A stretch of 64,000 nucleotides of DNA from Dactylosporangium fulvum (lineage in GTDB: Bacteria; Actinomycetota; Actinomycetes; Mycobacteriales; Micromonosporaceae): assembly GCF_025137375.1 (NCBI RefSeq), contig NZ_CP073720.1, forward strand, positions 7,774,501 to 7,838,500. Direction: 5' to 3'. The notes beneath the pieces were generated by a model. The model worked only from the letters and a program-made list of their open reading frames with translations, searched no databases and had not been told where the DNA came from. Shown one piece after another: positions 1 to 8,890 of the stretch (its first letter is position 1; every line of letters begins with the position of its first letter). The translations under genes were made by a program, and so were the position numbers.

Positions 1-475
1 CTCGCATTACGTGCCACGCCACCTCGGGTGAGCCAAGGACACCTGGTGATGACAGCTCGGTGAAGGCTCCCTGGAGATCCTGGTTCGGCAGCCAGTGGTC
101 AACGAAGGTCCGCAGGCTGGCCGATCGACGGGCGAAGTCACACAGGTCTTGGAGTACGCGGGACGGCACCGTCGAAACGAAGTGGAACCGCCGCCCGGCC
201 TCGACGTGTCGGCGCGCGCTGGACCAGATGCCCATGCTGTGCAGAGCCTTCACGGTCCAGCTGTTCGCCGTACCGAATTGCCGCTTCAGTTGGTGCACTT
301 GGACAACCCCGACCCGGCGGTAGGTGAACTCGACACCCTCCGCCAAGTCGCCGACATCCTCGACGGTAATCGACTCACCGTCGCCGTTGAGGACATAGAG
401 GAGATGGCGAACCGTCCAGGCACCCTCGTGGCGATTCCCGAACTTGTCCGATTCGCCGCCTGGCCGCGGACTCAT
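1..475 (-). CDS. STAND-type NTPase, N-terminal nuclease-like domain (partial, runs off left edge)
   Basis: An open frame on the minus strand starts at ATG 475 and leaves the window after 158 codons without a stop. The protein opens with MSPRPGGESDKFGNRHEGAW and continues with a conserved acidic Val-Glu segment (ITVEDVGDLAEGVEFTYRR), then VVQVHQLKRQFG and FHFVSTVPSRVLQDL. The D...E...(H)QLKRQ spacing suits a PD-(D/E)xK-like nuclease core, with the glutamate in VEF and the lysine in QLK as possible catalytic residues. I recognise this pattern from the N-terminal dsDNA-nuclease domain of large STAND/AAA NTPases of actinobacteria that resemble Avs/Cap4-like defence proteins. The NTPase and sensor parts would lie outside the window, so family membership rests on the first 158 residues only. 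The opposite-strand frame at 95-508 is a shadow. Confidence 0.6.
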   Translation of the reverse strand, partial: MSPRPGGESDKFGNRHEGAWTVRHLLYVLNGDGESITVEDVGDLAEGVEFTYRRVGVVQVHQLKRQFGTANSWTVKALHSMGIWSSARRHVEAGRRFHFVSTVPSRVLQDLCDFARRSASLRTFVDHWLPNQDLQGAFTELSSPGVLGSPEVAWHVMR

Positions 476-763
476 GTCGCTGACTACGCCCTCTCCTACG
501 CAGGATGACCTCAGTCTTCGCTGGCGAGTATGCAGAGTTCCCGGCCGTTTCCGCACAGCTCGCCTGTGAGTCGTCGGCAGACGTGATCCACGTCAATAGC
601 TCTACAGATCGGCGCCGCCGAACTCGCAAGCAAGGAACGCTCCCTCCCGGTCCTGCAAGCCTTATTCGCCGACCTATTCCAGACCTACCAGGTGTGATTT
701 CGTCCGCGAGAACGGGGCTCTGCCGCGAGCTGCGTGATGGATGCTGGAGGATGAAACGTTGCC

Positions 764-900
764 CGAGTGCGCGATGCCGTCGGACAGCTACTTCCTCATC
801 TTGACGGCGTCGAGATCGACGAGCTCGTGGACGCCGACTCCGAGCTGGTCGTTGCAGCCGGGGCCTGCAGCCGTCTGGCCGGTTGTCAGGCAGCGTCCCG
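764..900 (+). pseudogene. ISL3-like transposase N-terminal remnant
   Basis: Reading forward from about 767 gives VGQLLPHLDGVEIDELVDAD followed by SELVVAAGACSRLAGCQAAS. This resembles the start of ISL3-family transposases (LFPHL...V..V, then a CPxCG zinc-binding pair and a VHSRY motif), with the second half slipping into another frame. No helix-turn-helix, catalytic DDE region or inverted repeat follows, so this is at most a scrap. It sits just upstream of an intact gene. Confidence 0.35.
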
Positions 901-983
901 CGGCTCTGGTTCACGCAGCACCAGGAGTCCGTATTGTTTCACACGCGAACCCGTCAGGATGAACATGCAGAAAGGCCCACGTG

Positions 984-2282
984 ATGGCTCCGCAACCGGA
1001 TGGCGACCATGATAGCCATGTCCAGGACACTTCGCAGGGCGGGTCTGCGCCGCTTCGGCCGCGACGTCGGCGCCGCTGGATACGCCGTGCCCTGGCCGGT
1101 ACGGCGGCACTGCTGTTGGTTGCGGTTACAGGCGGTCTCATCTATGTGCGCAGCGCACCGTTCGGCGCTTCGGCGTCCGGCGACCGGCTGGCCAGAATGG
1201 AGCAGTCACCGCAGTGGCACGATGGCGAGTTCAGCAATCCGCAGCCGCCATGGGTCTCCTTGCGGGACGGGGTCACCGGATCCTTCGGCAGCAGCGATAC
1301 CAGCAGCCCCAACCACCCGCTCAAAGTCCCGGCCACTGACACCCGCCTGTTCGACGACCCTCCGGCAACGGGCTTGCGCACAACGTGGTTCGGCCACTCC
1401 TCATTGCTGGTAGAGATCGATGGAACTCGCGTGCTGATCGATCCGTTCTGGGGAAAACAGGCAGGCCCGTCCGGCCTGTTCGGCACGAAGCCCTTCTACC
1501 CGGCGCCAGCCGCGCTGTCCGACATCGGTCCGGTTGACGCAGTACTGATCTCACACGACCATTGGGACCATCTCGACCAACCGACGGTCAGTGCCATGGC
1601 AGGCTGGCCCGACACCACATTCGTGGTTCCGTTGGGCATAGGCGCCCACCTGGAGCGGTGGGGCATCCGCTCGAACCGGATACGGGAACTCGACTGGTGG
1701 CAGAGTGCCACTATCGGCTCGGTAGAACTCACCTCCACACCCACCCGGCACCACTCTGGTCGAGACCCGCTGCGCAGCAACGAAACCCTGTGGTCAGGTT
1801 GGGCACTGCGGGGCCCCCTGCACCGAGTCTGGTACTCCGGCGACACCGGCTACTTTCCTGATCTTGAGCAGATCGGGAAACGCCTCGGTCCGTTCGACGT
1901 GACACTGGTCGAGTCGGGGCAATACGATGCGGCCTGGCCGGACAACCACCTAGGACCGGAGCTCGCCGTGCATGCGAACGCGCTCGTGGGTGGCAGGCTC
2001 GTCGTACCGGTGCATTGGGGGTTGTTCAGCCTCGCGCCGCACAGCTGGACCGAACCGGTGGAACGGTTGCGGGCCGAAGCGCAATGCCGAGGCCAGCGCT
2101 ACCTCGTGCTCGTCCCCGGGATGCCGACCGAGCCGACACCAGACGTGGTTGCCGCGCAGCAGCAGTGGTGGCCGGTGCTGCCGTGGCGCACTGCTGCGCA
2201 AGCACCACTCAACCCGACGGCCAACGGCAATCCGGATCAGCGGGTCAACATCGTCCCGTGTGTGGTCGGCGGGCACCCGTAG
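984..2282 (+). CDS. Membrane-anchored metallo-beta-lactamase-fold hydrolase (UlaG/NAPE-PLD type)
   Basis: About 432 residues. An Arg-rich N-terminus (residues ~25-35) is followed by one hydrophobic segment (AGTAALLLVAVTGGLIYV), so the enzyme is probably anchored with its domain outside the cytoplasm. The beta-lactamase fold shows GHSSLLVEIDG and VLIDPFWG, the metal-binding motif SHDHWDHLD, a later histidine in TRHHSGRD, the metal-bridging aspartate in WYSGDTGY and the last histidine in VPVHWGLFSL. This arrangement is typical of NAPE-PLD/UlaG-type phospholipase-like hydrolases; the substrate cannot be told. I chose ATG 984 over the adjacent GTG 981 because the purine-rich AGAAAGG at 969-975 is then better spaced. 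It stands alone, with a decayed gene downstream on the other strand. Confidence 0.85.
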   Translation: MAPQPDGDHDSHVQDTSQGGSAPLRPRRRRRWIRRALAGTAALLLVAVTGGLIYVRSAPFGASASGDRLARMEQSPQWHDGEFSNPQPPWVSLRDGVTGSFGSSDTSSPNHPLKVPATDTRLFDDPPATGLRTTWFGHSSLLVEIDGTRVLIDPFWGKQAGPSGLFGTKPFYPAPAALSDIGPVDAVLISHDHWDHLDQPTVSAMAGWPDTTFVVPLGIGAHLERWGIRSNRIRELDWWQSATIGSVELTSTPTRHHSGRDPLRSNETLWSGWALRGPLHRVWYSGDTGYFPDLEQIGKRLGPFDVTLVESGQYDAAWPDNHLGPELAVHANALVGGRLVVPVHWGLFSLAPHSWTEPVERLRAEAQCRGQRYLVLVPGMPTEPTPDVVAAQQQWWPVLPWRTAAQAPLNPTANGNPDQRVNIVPCVVGGHP

Positions 2283-2439
2283 CCGCGGCCGAAGTTGGCG
2301 TGGCAGCGTCGAGGTGACGATGCCGTTTGTGCGACACCGACTCGGCTGCTGGCCGTAGCAATGCTGTCGACGTTCGCGCATCCACCAGCCGTATTCACTT
2401 GATGTCTCGTGCGAGGTAGCGCCGTAGCGGCTCTGCCGA

Positions 2440-3230
2440 GGGGCTCATTATCCAGTTGAGCTTCGGCGTAGGTTGCCAGCACCAAATCCCGAGACGATGC
2501 CGTCACCCAGATGACCGCTGCGGCATCCGATCCGCGGCCGCGGATGAAGTCAGCTGCGAGCTACGTCTTACCGACGCCGCCGAGACCCGTCAGGACAACC
2601 GTCTCCCCGGGCGGAAAATCGTCGAAGAATCCGCCGCGCTCCTGGAACGACGTCGCTGATGCCGGGACGACGCCCACGCGTTGCAGGACTGCAAGCCGTC
2701 GCTGGCCTGCCTGTCGGCCTAGCGCTTCGACCGCCAGATCCAGCGCCCGGGTCTCGACCGAGCCGGGAGCGAACGTGCGCAGCAGGTCGTTGTGTGCGCT
2801 GAGGTGGGTCTCGATAGCAGTGCGGCCCATCCATGTGATGGGCACAGGCGACAGGCCCTGCAGCTGCGACTCGAACCACTCCAGTTCGGTTGGCGTCGGG
2901 TCGAGTGGCACGACCAGCGTCCACGCCACCATCGTGGACTGGCTGCGAACAGCCCTCAGCAGCGATTTCTGGATCTGTTGTCGCTGACCGGGCTTGAGCC
3001 GTTCGGTGAACCGTTTGATCTCATAGATGTGCAGCCACCAACGACCGGCACCCGTACGTCCACGCCACCGTCGCCGCCGCTGCCGTCGACACACTGCGCC
3101 TTAGGCATCAGCGCTCCGCGCAGGCCACATCCGCGTCAGCAACGCGGCTACGAGCTGCTCCACCTGGTCGGCGCTGTAGTCCGACCACGGAACGGGAATC
3201 GGCACGCCCGCGACATCCCTCCGGTCGTAT
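2440..3230 (-). pseudogene. Decayed NB-ARC/STAND NTPase with N-terminal nuclease-like domain
   Basis: Read on the minus strand, the pieces of one protein lie in order but in different frames. YSADQVEQLVAALLTRMWP (about 3130-3190) is followed after a shift by VDGSGGDGGVDVRVPV (about 3060-3105), and after another shift by WWLHIYEIKRFTERLKPGQR and the rest of frame 2561-3094, ending in the P-loop TGLGGVGKT. A TAG stop at 2561-2563 stands where a CAG glutamine is expected (GKTQLAADF). The same frame then continues as LAADFIRGRG and VIWVTASSRDLVLATYAEAQ before homology is lost near 2440. There are thus at least two frameshifts, one nonsense mutation and no NTPase C-terminal half. The D-G-G-V-D ... 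E-I-K pattern suits a restriction-endonuclease-like domain. It is related in kind to the gene at the left edge of the window, but its N-terminal domain differs. Confidence 0.7.
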
Positions 3231-3509
3231 GCGCAGCGGCACCGAACAAACCAGTGAGGCATCCGGCGTTGCCCGCGACCGCCACGGGATGCAACTCATG
3301 ATACGAGCGTCGGTCGCCCCAACGCGATGTCCGGAAGCGGGTTTGGCGTCTCGACGCCATGAGCGCATCTACCGCCGACCGTGAGCGCAAGGCCGGCGGG
3401 CTCCATCACGCACAGTGACGAACGTCGAGCGAGGCCGGTGTGCTGAACTGCCGATGAGCGCGCATTCGATGTGAAAGCATGGCGACCTGTTTCGAGGAGG
3501 TCTCCGCCC

Positions 3510-4232
3510 GTGTGGTGGCATGCTGATGCATACCGAACAATCGGCCTCAGGCCGTCGGTGGACCCTGTAGTGGCGGGCTGGATCGGCGCGCTGGAACGCG
3601 AGTCGGGTCTCCACGTGCCGCTCGCGGTGCGGGAGTGGTACTCGGTTCGGGGAGCGGTGGAATGGCTCGCGCGCCACAGCGACAACATCCTGGTCAGTGC
3701 CGCCAGACTCGGCGACCCGATCAACGGCCTCGACTACCTCGACGGCGGCCGGCTCGTCACCGAGACCGACTCACAGTACTGTTGGCGCTGGGCCGTGCGG
3801 CTCCGACCGCCACGCTACGACGGCGAACCGCTCTTTCACCTGCCAGAAGCACCGCCGACCACCCTCGACGAAGACCCACCAGTCTGGGTCATCGCCCCTG
3901 ACGATCACGATCCGTTCGAGAAGCTGTACGCCGACCGCTTTTCCACGTACGTTCTGACGTCGGTCTGGACGGCCCAGGCATTCGGCAAGGACTCCTTTTT
4001 CACGGACGACGATCGCTTGCCACGACAGGCACTCGATACGCTGCGACAGCGCTATGTCGAACTTCCCACGACATACGCCTGGGCCTGCAACCAACCCTGC
4101 GACGCGGTGTACCGCTTCACCGGCCCCGCCCGTGTCATGATCGCGGTCCAGGACGAGACCGCCCTGTACACCTTCGTGGCCACGGACAGCAAGCAGGAGC
4201 TTGCCAAGATCCGAGCCGTCCTCGACCTGTGA
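3510..4232 (+). CDS. SUKH-like (SMI1/KNR4-type) hypothetical protein
   Basis: 240 residues from GTG 3510, chosen because AGGAGG at 3495-3500 lies at good distance; the frame itself is open from 3471. The segment ESGLHVPLAVREWYSVRGAV resembles the SUKH/SMI1-KNR4 signature in which a short acidic helix is followed by LP..yrewy...nG, and Trp/Tyr-rich strands follow (YCWRWAVRL, VYRFTGPARVMIAV). SUKH proteins are commonly immunity proteins of polymorphic toxins or act in contact-dependent systems. No toxin gene is adjacent, so this is an orphan. The family call is based on pattern only and is moderate. Confidence 0.6.
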   Translation: MWWHADAYRTIGLRPSVDPVVAGWIGALERESGLHVPLAVREWYSVRGAVEWLARHSDNILVSAARLGDPINGLDYLDGGRLVTETDSQYCWRWAVRLRPPRYDGEPLFHLPEAPPTTLDEDPPVWVIAPDDHDPFEKLYADRFSTYVLTSVWTAQAFGKDSFFTDDDRLPRQALDTLRQRYVELPTTYAWACNQPCDAVYRFTGPARVMIAVQDETALYTFVATDSKQELAKIRAVLDL

Positions 4233-4605
4233 GCCCTGCCGCCACCGAACATCCGGACATGTTTGATACGCAGGTGATCGAAGATCATCCGCATAATGCC
4301 GATGAGCGTGCACATCGATTTCGCGAAAGTCCGGCAGCACGGCGCCGGGCGGTCGTCGGCTGGGCCACCGTTCGTAGCTGTGCCCGTCGAGGCCCGCACA
4401 CGGCGGTGGACGAGCGGTTCCCGCTATGGGCAGAGGCGCGTCCGATCGTTCTTGCACTGTTCGAACTGGTCGTCGATCGCCAGGCTGGTGGGGTCGAAGG
4501 ATGTGCGGTGGCCGGTGCCGCCCCCGCCACTCGTCTGTTCAAGCCCAGCCTGGGAGTCAGAACCTCTTGGTCAGGTGCGCGGACAAGCCGCAATCCGCGC
4601 GCCCC
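4233..4605. other. Intergenic stretch without a supported gene
   Basis: Between two genes whose 3' ends face each other. On the minus strand a short frame (about 4407-4553) ends with FDPTSLAIDDQFEQC and then a stop. It has plausible codon usage but no recognisable relative and could be the tail of a lost gene. No clear terminator hairpin was seen. Confidence 0.3.
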
Positions 4606-5187
4606 TCAGCCCGCGCCATCCATGCGCCGAGCGAGGCGATCCCATACGTCGGTGTACGTCACCATGACCATTCGGTGCGTGCCGTCGAGCGTGCGGATCC
4701 AGCTCGCCGGGTCCTGCAGCGCGTCACGCAACTCGGCACGTGTGAGCGGCTCAGCCTCGTTCCATCGGTCGGTCGTCGGCTCGGTCAGCTCAATCCAGCC
4801 ACGCTCAACGAGGTCTGCGACTACCGCGGCGAAGTGCGGAATGAGCTGCCGCTTCCCGGCGTCATCAAGGTTGGACGGATGGCTAACATCCCCCGTCTCG
4901 GCCCAATGCAGCCGTGTGCGGTACTCCTCGATGACATCGCAGAGATACGCCTCCTCGATGGCAGTGATCATCACCGCGTACTGCTCCAACGTCAGCTCAT
5001 CCCATACCTGCACCCTTCGATCATGCAATGCGGCGGAGCAGACGTAGCCGCGATCAGCTCGCTCCCGAACGTCACGGCAAAATTGGCTCGCCAGCTCTCG
5101 GGCATGCCGACGAGCGGGCGTGTCAGTCGTCGAACTCGAAGCCGCGACTCTGGGCAAGCTCCGCCAACTGTCGGATGCGATCGCCAC
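4606..5187 (-). CDS. Hypothetical protein downstream of imm51
   Basis: Not recognised. The dependable part reads ARELASQFCRDVRERADRG..VWDELTLEQYAVMITAIEEA and ends near DVWDRLARRMDGAG; it looks mostly alpha-helical, acidic and soluble. The frame opens at GTG 5187, which lies inside the upstream Imm51-like gene on the same strand (65-nt overlap). No ATG occurs until well into the protein and no convincing ribosome binding site marks another start, so the N-terminus is uncertain. The tandem arrangement suggests co-transcription with the immunity-like gene; a second immunity or accessory role would be guesswork. Confidence 0.6.
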   Translation of the reverse strand: MAIASDSWRSLPRVAASSSTTDTPARRHARELASQFCRDVRERADRGYVCSAALHDRRVQVWDELTLEQYAVMITAIEEAYLCDVIEEYRTRLHWAETGDVSHPSNLDDAGKRQLIPHFAAVVADLVERGWIELTEPTTDRWNEAEPLTRAELRDALQDPASWIRTLDGTHRMVMVTYTDVWDRLARRMDGAG

Positions 5188-5461
5188 TGACCGCTACTGC
5201 CTGTAGCCGGATGGCCAAGTCGTCAAGCGCGGCTCGGTCGCTGCTGTAGGCGAGGAATGCGCCCGCCTCCGAATCAAACCGGAACTGCCCGTCGAGGTGG
5301 CGTGCCTCGCTCATGATGAGCAACTCCGCGATCCCTTCCCAGAAAACGCCGTTCGGCTCGTGGCCAAGCTCAACAATCACGTCGTCCACGCCGGTCGTGC
5401 CTGCCACAAGATACAAGCGGTGCTCGCCTGGCGCGACCTCGACCACCTTGATCGAATCCAT
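5123..5461 (-). CDS. Imm51-family immunity-like protein
   Basis: 112 residues from ATG 5461; an upstream TTG at 5515 would add 18 residues. The segments ELGHEPNGVFWEGIAELLIM and FDSEAGAFLAYSSDRAALDD match the Imm51 pattern (E.NGY.WEG.. and fDpEaGmF.AyssDr.aL..LA). Imm51 proteins are small cytoplasmic antidotes encoded beside polymorphic toxins, often nucleases. No intact toxin lies next to it, but a frameshifted RHS toxin C-terminus is found on the same strand about 2.4 kb upstream (7820-8640), so an original partnership is possible though unproven. It is followed on the same strand by an overlapping hypothetical gene. Confidence 0.7.
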   Translation of the reverse strand: MDSIKVVEVAPGEHRLYLVAGTTGVDDVIVELGHEPNGVFWEGIAELLIMSEARHLDGQFRFDSEAGAFLAYSSDRAALDDLAIRLQAVAVSGDRIRQLAELAQSRGFEFDD

Positions 5462-5851
5462 TACTTGATCGTGGCAGTCCACCAGCGCATTGCCAAACTC
5501 TCGCAGCGGACCCAACCTGTGGAACAGCAGAGAACTGACGTCCGCTCATGGCCGCAGTCCGCGGCTCCCGTCGGCGCAGTCGTCGCCGGGCCAGCCGCTC
5601 CGATCGCCGCCCTGGCCGGCGTGCCATGCTTCGGTGTCCTCGACCGCGGCTGGCTCGCGTGGCCGGGTTCGGATTTGGCCGTGGAGGCTGCTGGTGCCAC
5701 CATCGCCGTCCAAGCCGCCTTGGGTGCCTCCTGGTGGATCGGAGTCCGATCTTGGTTCGCCCACGTTGGCCGACACGTCACATCAGGGAGCCGAAGACGA
5801 GTGTGGTCGCGCAGCGGCCTTTGGCCCGCTCGGCCGAGACGCCATGTAGCG
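5462..5851. other. Intergenic stretch, possible decayed coding sequence
   Basis: Several overlapping frames are open on both strands, but none carries a recognisable motif or a clear start. It lies just upstream of the Imm51-like gene, where a toxin C-terminus would be expected. A Gly/Asp-rich minus-strand frame at 5546-5776 could be such a remnant, but I cannot support it. Confidence 0.25.
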
Positions 5852-7153
5852 TCACTTCGTCTGTGTGTCCGAAGCCCATCTGGTTGGTGGTTCTTGCAAG
5901 GTGCTGGTCGCCGCGGACGCGGTCAACGCCGTCTCGGGTAGTTCTGTTGGGATGTGTGTGCGGACCAGAACTGCGGCGGCGATCAGGAGGCCGAGGGTTC
6001 CGCTGATGAGGACGAAGCGGTAGTCAAGGACGGCGATGAGGACGGCACCGAGGGCGAGGCCGGCGGTCTGTGGTCCGGTGGCGCAGACTTCGAACGCTGC
6101 GTAGACGCGACCTTGGAGGTGTGCCGCTGCGAGCCGCTGCAGGAGTGTGATGATGGCGATGACGATCCACGGCAGGGCGGCGCCGACGCTGAGCTTGCCG
6201 GCAAGGACCACGGGCAGCCACTGGGTGGCCAGGCACAGAGGGGCGGCGGCGAGCAGCACCAGGCCGGCGACGACAGTACGGGTTTCGCCCAGACGCCGGA
6301 TCGCCGTAGCTGCGGACAGGCCGCCGGCGATGGCTCCGATGCCGTGGGCTACCTGGGTGACGCCGATGAACTGTGGGGCACGGTGCAGACCCTGGCTGAT
6401 GATGGCGTAGGTGGTCGCGTCGGTGGCACCGACGGCGAAGGCGGCGATGGCGCTGGCGCAGGTTACGCGGCGCAGCGCCGGAATGCTGGCGAGGAACTTG
6501 AAGCCGGCACCGATCTGGCCTGCGGCGCGGCGCAGTGGATGTGTTGGTCGCTCGTGCCGGGTAGGCGCGTCGAGCGTGTGTGTTTCGGTGATCCGGATTC
6601 TCGCGGTGAGGGCGGCTGCGGCGAGGAAGCTGGCCATGTCCAGCGCGGCGACGGCGTGTCCGCCTAGAAACGCGAACAGGCCGGCACCGGCGAGCGGGGC
6701 GAGCGCACGCAGTCCCTCCTGAACGGTGCGCAGTGTGGCGTTGGCGTCGGCGAGCAGGTTCAGGGGTAGCAGCGAGGTGAGCAGGGCGGACTGGGCGGGT
6801 GCGATGAGGACGTTGAGGAGGCCGTAGAGCAGCATCACGGTGTAGATGAGCCACACGTCGCGGCGGTGGTGCACCAGCAGCAAGGGGGTGAGGATGGCGG
6901 CACCTGACAGATTCGCGGCGATCAGGAGTGGGCGGCGGCGCACTCGGTCGACGAGCAAGCCGGCCAGTGGCGCCAGCAGCGCCGGTGCGGTGAAGAACAC
7001 GAAGGTCAGCGCGGCGGCGGTGTCGCTGCCGGTCAATGTTCTGACCCAGATCCCGCAGGCGAGCCAGAGAGCGCTGTCGCCGAACAGGGACAGGGTCTGT
7101 CCGGTCAGGTAGCGGCGGGCCTGCGGGTGTGTCCAGAGCCTTCGGGCGCTCAT
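5852..7153 (-). CDS. MFS transporter (DHA3-like drug/siderophore exporter type)
   Basis: 433 residues with about 12 hydrophobic helices. The loop between helices 2 and 3 reads GLLVDRVRRRPLLI, the usual MFS motif A region (G.l.Dr.gRr), and LLYGLLNVLIAPAQSALLTS is the fourth helix region typical of the DHA3/enterobactin-exporter-like branch. Start ATG 7153 overlaps the stop of the upstream ArsR-type regulator by four bases (ATGA), so the two are translationally coupled and the exporter is very likely under that regulator. The substrate is unknown. The C-terminal tail (after ~residue 405) is Thr/Ala-rich and probably disordered. Confidence 0.85.
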   Translation of the reverse strand: MSARRLWTHPQARRYLTGQTLSLFGDSALWLACGIWVRTLTGSDTAAALTFVFFTAPALLAPLAGLLVDRVRRRPLLIAANLSGAAILTPLLLVHHRRDVWLIYTVMLLYGLLNVLIAPAQSALLTSLLPLNLLADANATLRTVQEGLRALAPLAGAGLFAFLGGHAVAALDMASFLAAAALTARIRITETHTLDAPTRHERPTHPLRRAAGQIGAGFKFLASIPALRRVTCASAIAAFAVGATDATTYAIISQGLHRAPQFIGVTQVAHGIGAIAGGLSAATAIRRLGETRTVVAGLVLLAAAPLCLATQWLPVVLAGKLSVGAALPWIVIAIITLLQRLAAAHLQGRVYAAFEVCATGPQTAGLALGAVLIAVLDYRFVLISGTLGLLIAAAVLVRTHIPTELPETALTASAATSTLQEPPTRWASDTQTK

Positions 7154-7758
7154 CGCGGGTGTCCGGGTGGGGCGTCGACTGGATAGACGCCGATAAGCAC
7201 CTCGACGGGCAGCGTGCCGTCCGGTCGCTGCTCGGGGTTGTCGTTACGGGCTGCCCAGCGTTTCCGGAACTGGTCGGCGATTTTGCGGTAGGCGCCGGCC
7301 ACTTCGGCTGCCTCCGCCGCGGTCAGATGCAGGATCGAGGTGTGACCGGTGGCGGCGGCCTGCCACTCGGCGGGGTAGGTGGGCGCGGCGTCGACGAAGC
7401 GGCGTATCCGGGCCACGTGCCGGTCGAGGAGCACCTGGTCGAGCGCTTGTGCGGCGCGGGTGAACTCCGGGTTGTCCGGTTGAGCAGGCGCGTTCCAACC
7501 CGTGTGGGTCAGCCGCCAGGGTCGGGACCTGCCTCGCCCGCCGCCGGTCTCTTCGACGAAGTTGTAGCGGGCCAACTGACGCAGATGGAACGAGCAGGTC
7601 GTCGGAGACTCGCCGATCAACTCGCCGGCCTGTGTGGCGGTGAGTGGTCCGCTGAGGAGGGCTTCCAGCAGCGCCAGGCGGACCGGATGGCTGAGTGCGC
7701 GCAGGGTGCGCGCATCAGACAGGGTGCGTTGGGTAGGCGACACGGAGTCATCAGGCAC
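7150..7758 (-). CDS. ArsR-family winged-helix transcriptional regulator
   Basis: About 202 residues from GTG 7758. The frame is open up to TTG 7785, but that would place the first codons inside the palindromic operator. The N-terminal winged helix shows LRALSHPVRLALLEALLSG, GELIGESPTTCSFHLRQLAR and a wing (EETGGGRGRSRPW). The C-terminal half is longer than in minimal ArsR proteins (LDRHVARIRRFVDAAP...), as in the HTH_20 branch that controls exporters. It carries no obvious Cys metal site in the helix, so a metal effector is not implied. It precedes and overlaps the MFS gene, giving a self-contained regulator-exporter operon. Confidence 0.85.
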   Translation of the reverse strand: MPDDSVSPTQRTLSDARTLRALSHPVRLALLEALLSGPLTATQAGELIGESPTTCSFHLRQLARYNFVEETGGGRGRSRPWRLTHTGWNAPAQPDNPEFTRAAQALDQVLLDRHVARIRRFVDAAPTYPAEWQAAATGHTSILHLTAAEAAEVAGAYRKIADQFRKRWAARNDNPEQRPDGTLPVEVLIGVYPVDAPPGHPR

Positions 7759-7761
7759 GCC

Positions 7762-7781
7762 ATCGAGAGTATTCTCTCGAT
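7762..7781. promoter_or_regulatory. Inverted repeat, probable ArsR-type operator
   Basis: ATCGAGAG (7762-7769), spacer TATT, CTCTCGAT (7774-7781): perfect 8-base arms. A further half site TCGAGAGAA lies at 7791-7799. The repeat sits directly at the 5' end of the regulator gene, as expected for autoregulation. Binding is inferred from position and symmetry. Confidence 0.6.
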
Positions 7782-7819
7782 ACAAGTATGTCGAGAGAAC
7801 TGGCGCGAAAGCGGTGCGA

Positions 7820-8640
7820 CTATGTGGGCGGGGTGTCCGTCCGGCTGTGCAGGAGTCGAACGTTGTCGGGTAACACCGTCTGCGTGCGCAGGATGTCCAG
7901 TTCGGTGTGCAGCTCGCGGACGACCTGGGCGTAGGTGTCGACTCGGGAGCGCCGGACCGGGCAACACCTTGCGGGTGTCGCCGGCGGCGATCAGCTCGGC
8001 CTGCAGCTCTTTGATGTAGTGCTCTAGCTGCGCATCGCCTTCGGCCTTGCCGGCCGCGGTGCCGGGCTTGACCTCCCAGATGTAGGCGACGTTCTCGCCC
8101 TCGGCGCCCCAGTAGATGATGCTGGCGACGCCGTCACGCCGCTCACCCTGCGGCTTGTCGTGGTCTTTCTTGTGTGCCCGCGGGATGGTGTGCGTTTCTT
8201 ACCGCCGTCGCCGAGGTCGGTGGTCACCTCACCCTTGAACCCGAAACCCATTGCGGACAGGAAGAGGAAGTACGACATGATCGCCAGGACGAAGCTGTGC
8301 AGCGGGGAGTTGTCCCCGCCCCTGCGGTCCCCGACGTCCTCGTGCCGGGTGCCGCTCGGGTCGCTGAACGCCAGCGGGTTGTTGTTGGCGTAGTCGTACC
8401 CGTTCATCTGCTGCGGATCGGTGAGGTCGACGATGGGATCGCCGGACACGAACCGGCCGATGGCGGCGTCGCACTCGCGGGCACCGAGGTGGACCATCCC
8501 GGTGTCGTCGTGGGTGGCGTTGAGGAACCCGCGCTGGCTCGGCCAGGCCACCGGGACGGCGCCGCGGATCTCACCGAACGGCGTGGTGCGCCGGCGCAGG
8601 GTCACGCACTCGGAGGTGCGCATCACTGTCGCTGCTGAAC
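7820..8640 (-). pseudogene. RHS-repeat toxin C-terminal remnant with nuclease-like tip (frameshifted)
   Basis: The RHS core signature is clear: TTPFGEIRGAVP, GFLNATHDDTGMVHLGAREC, then IGRFVSGDPIVDLTDPQQMN and NGYDYANNNPLAFSDPSGTR. After a short hydrophobic stretch the frame fails near 8175. The next frame gives HDKPQGERRDGVASIIYWGA and YIWEVKPGTAAGKAEGDAQL, then QLEHYIKELQAEL, a pattern like restriction-endonuclease-fold toxin domains (E-V-K, then a QL..YI..L helix). A second shift near 7950 leads to RVDTYAQVVRELHTELDILR and a stop at 7820-7822. The RHS barrel upstream is missing. The locus is therefore a dead end-fragment of a polymorphic toxin; the Imm51-like gene downstream may be its surviving antidote. 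Confidence 0.75.
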
Positions 8641-8890
8641 AGGCGCTCGGCCCAGTCCAACGCCAGCGGAATCGCGCAGTCCGTCCCGAGCCGATCCTGG
8701 CGCGGATCGCCCAGCCCGCGCAGATGCCGGCGGCGTAGAGGTACTCCCGGCATCTGGCATCGAACCACGTCTCCTGGTGGAGTTGACGAATTCGGGCAGG
8801 ACGAATTTGTCTTTGCCGGCACGCCATCCGGTACCTCGAGAACCGTGCTGGTGCCGGCCGGCGCGGCATTGGTCGGCAGCTACCGATGTG

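Noticed and set aside
375..914. Minus-strand frame of 179 codons
   Set aside because: Arg/Ser-rich, no motifs, and it overlaps the start of the supported gene at 475 in another frame.
4233..4605. Minus-strand peptide ending in IDDQFEQCKNDRTRLCP
   Set aside because: Codon use is plausible, but it is too short, lacks a start and has no recognisable family.
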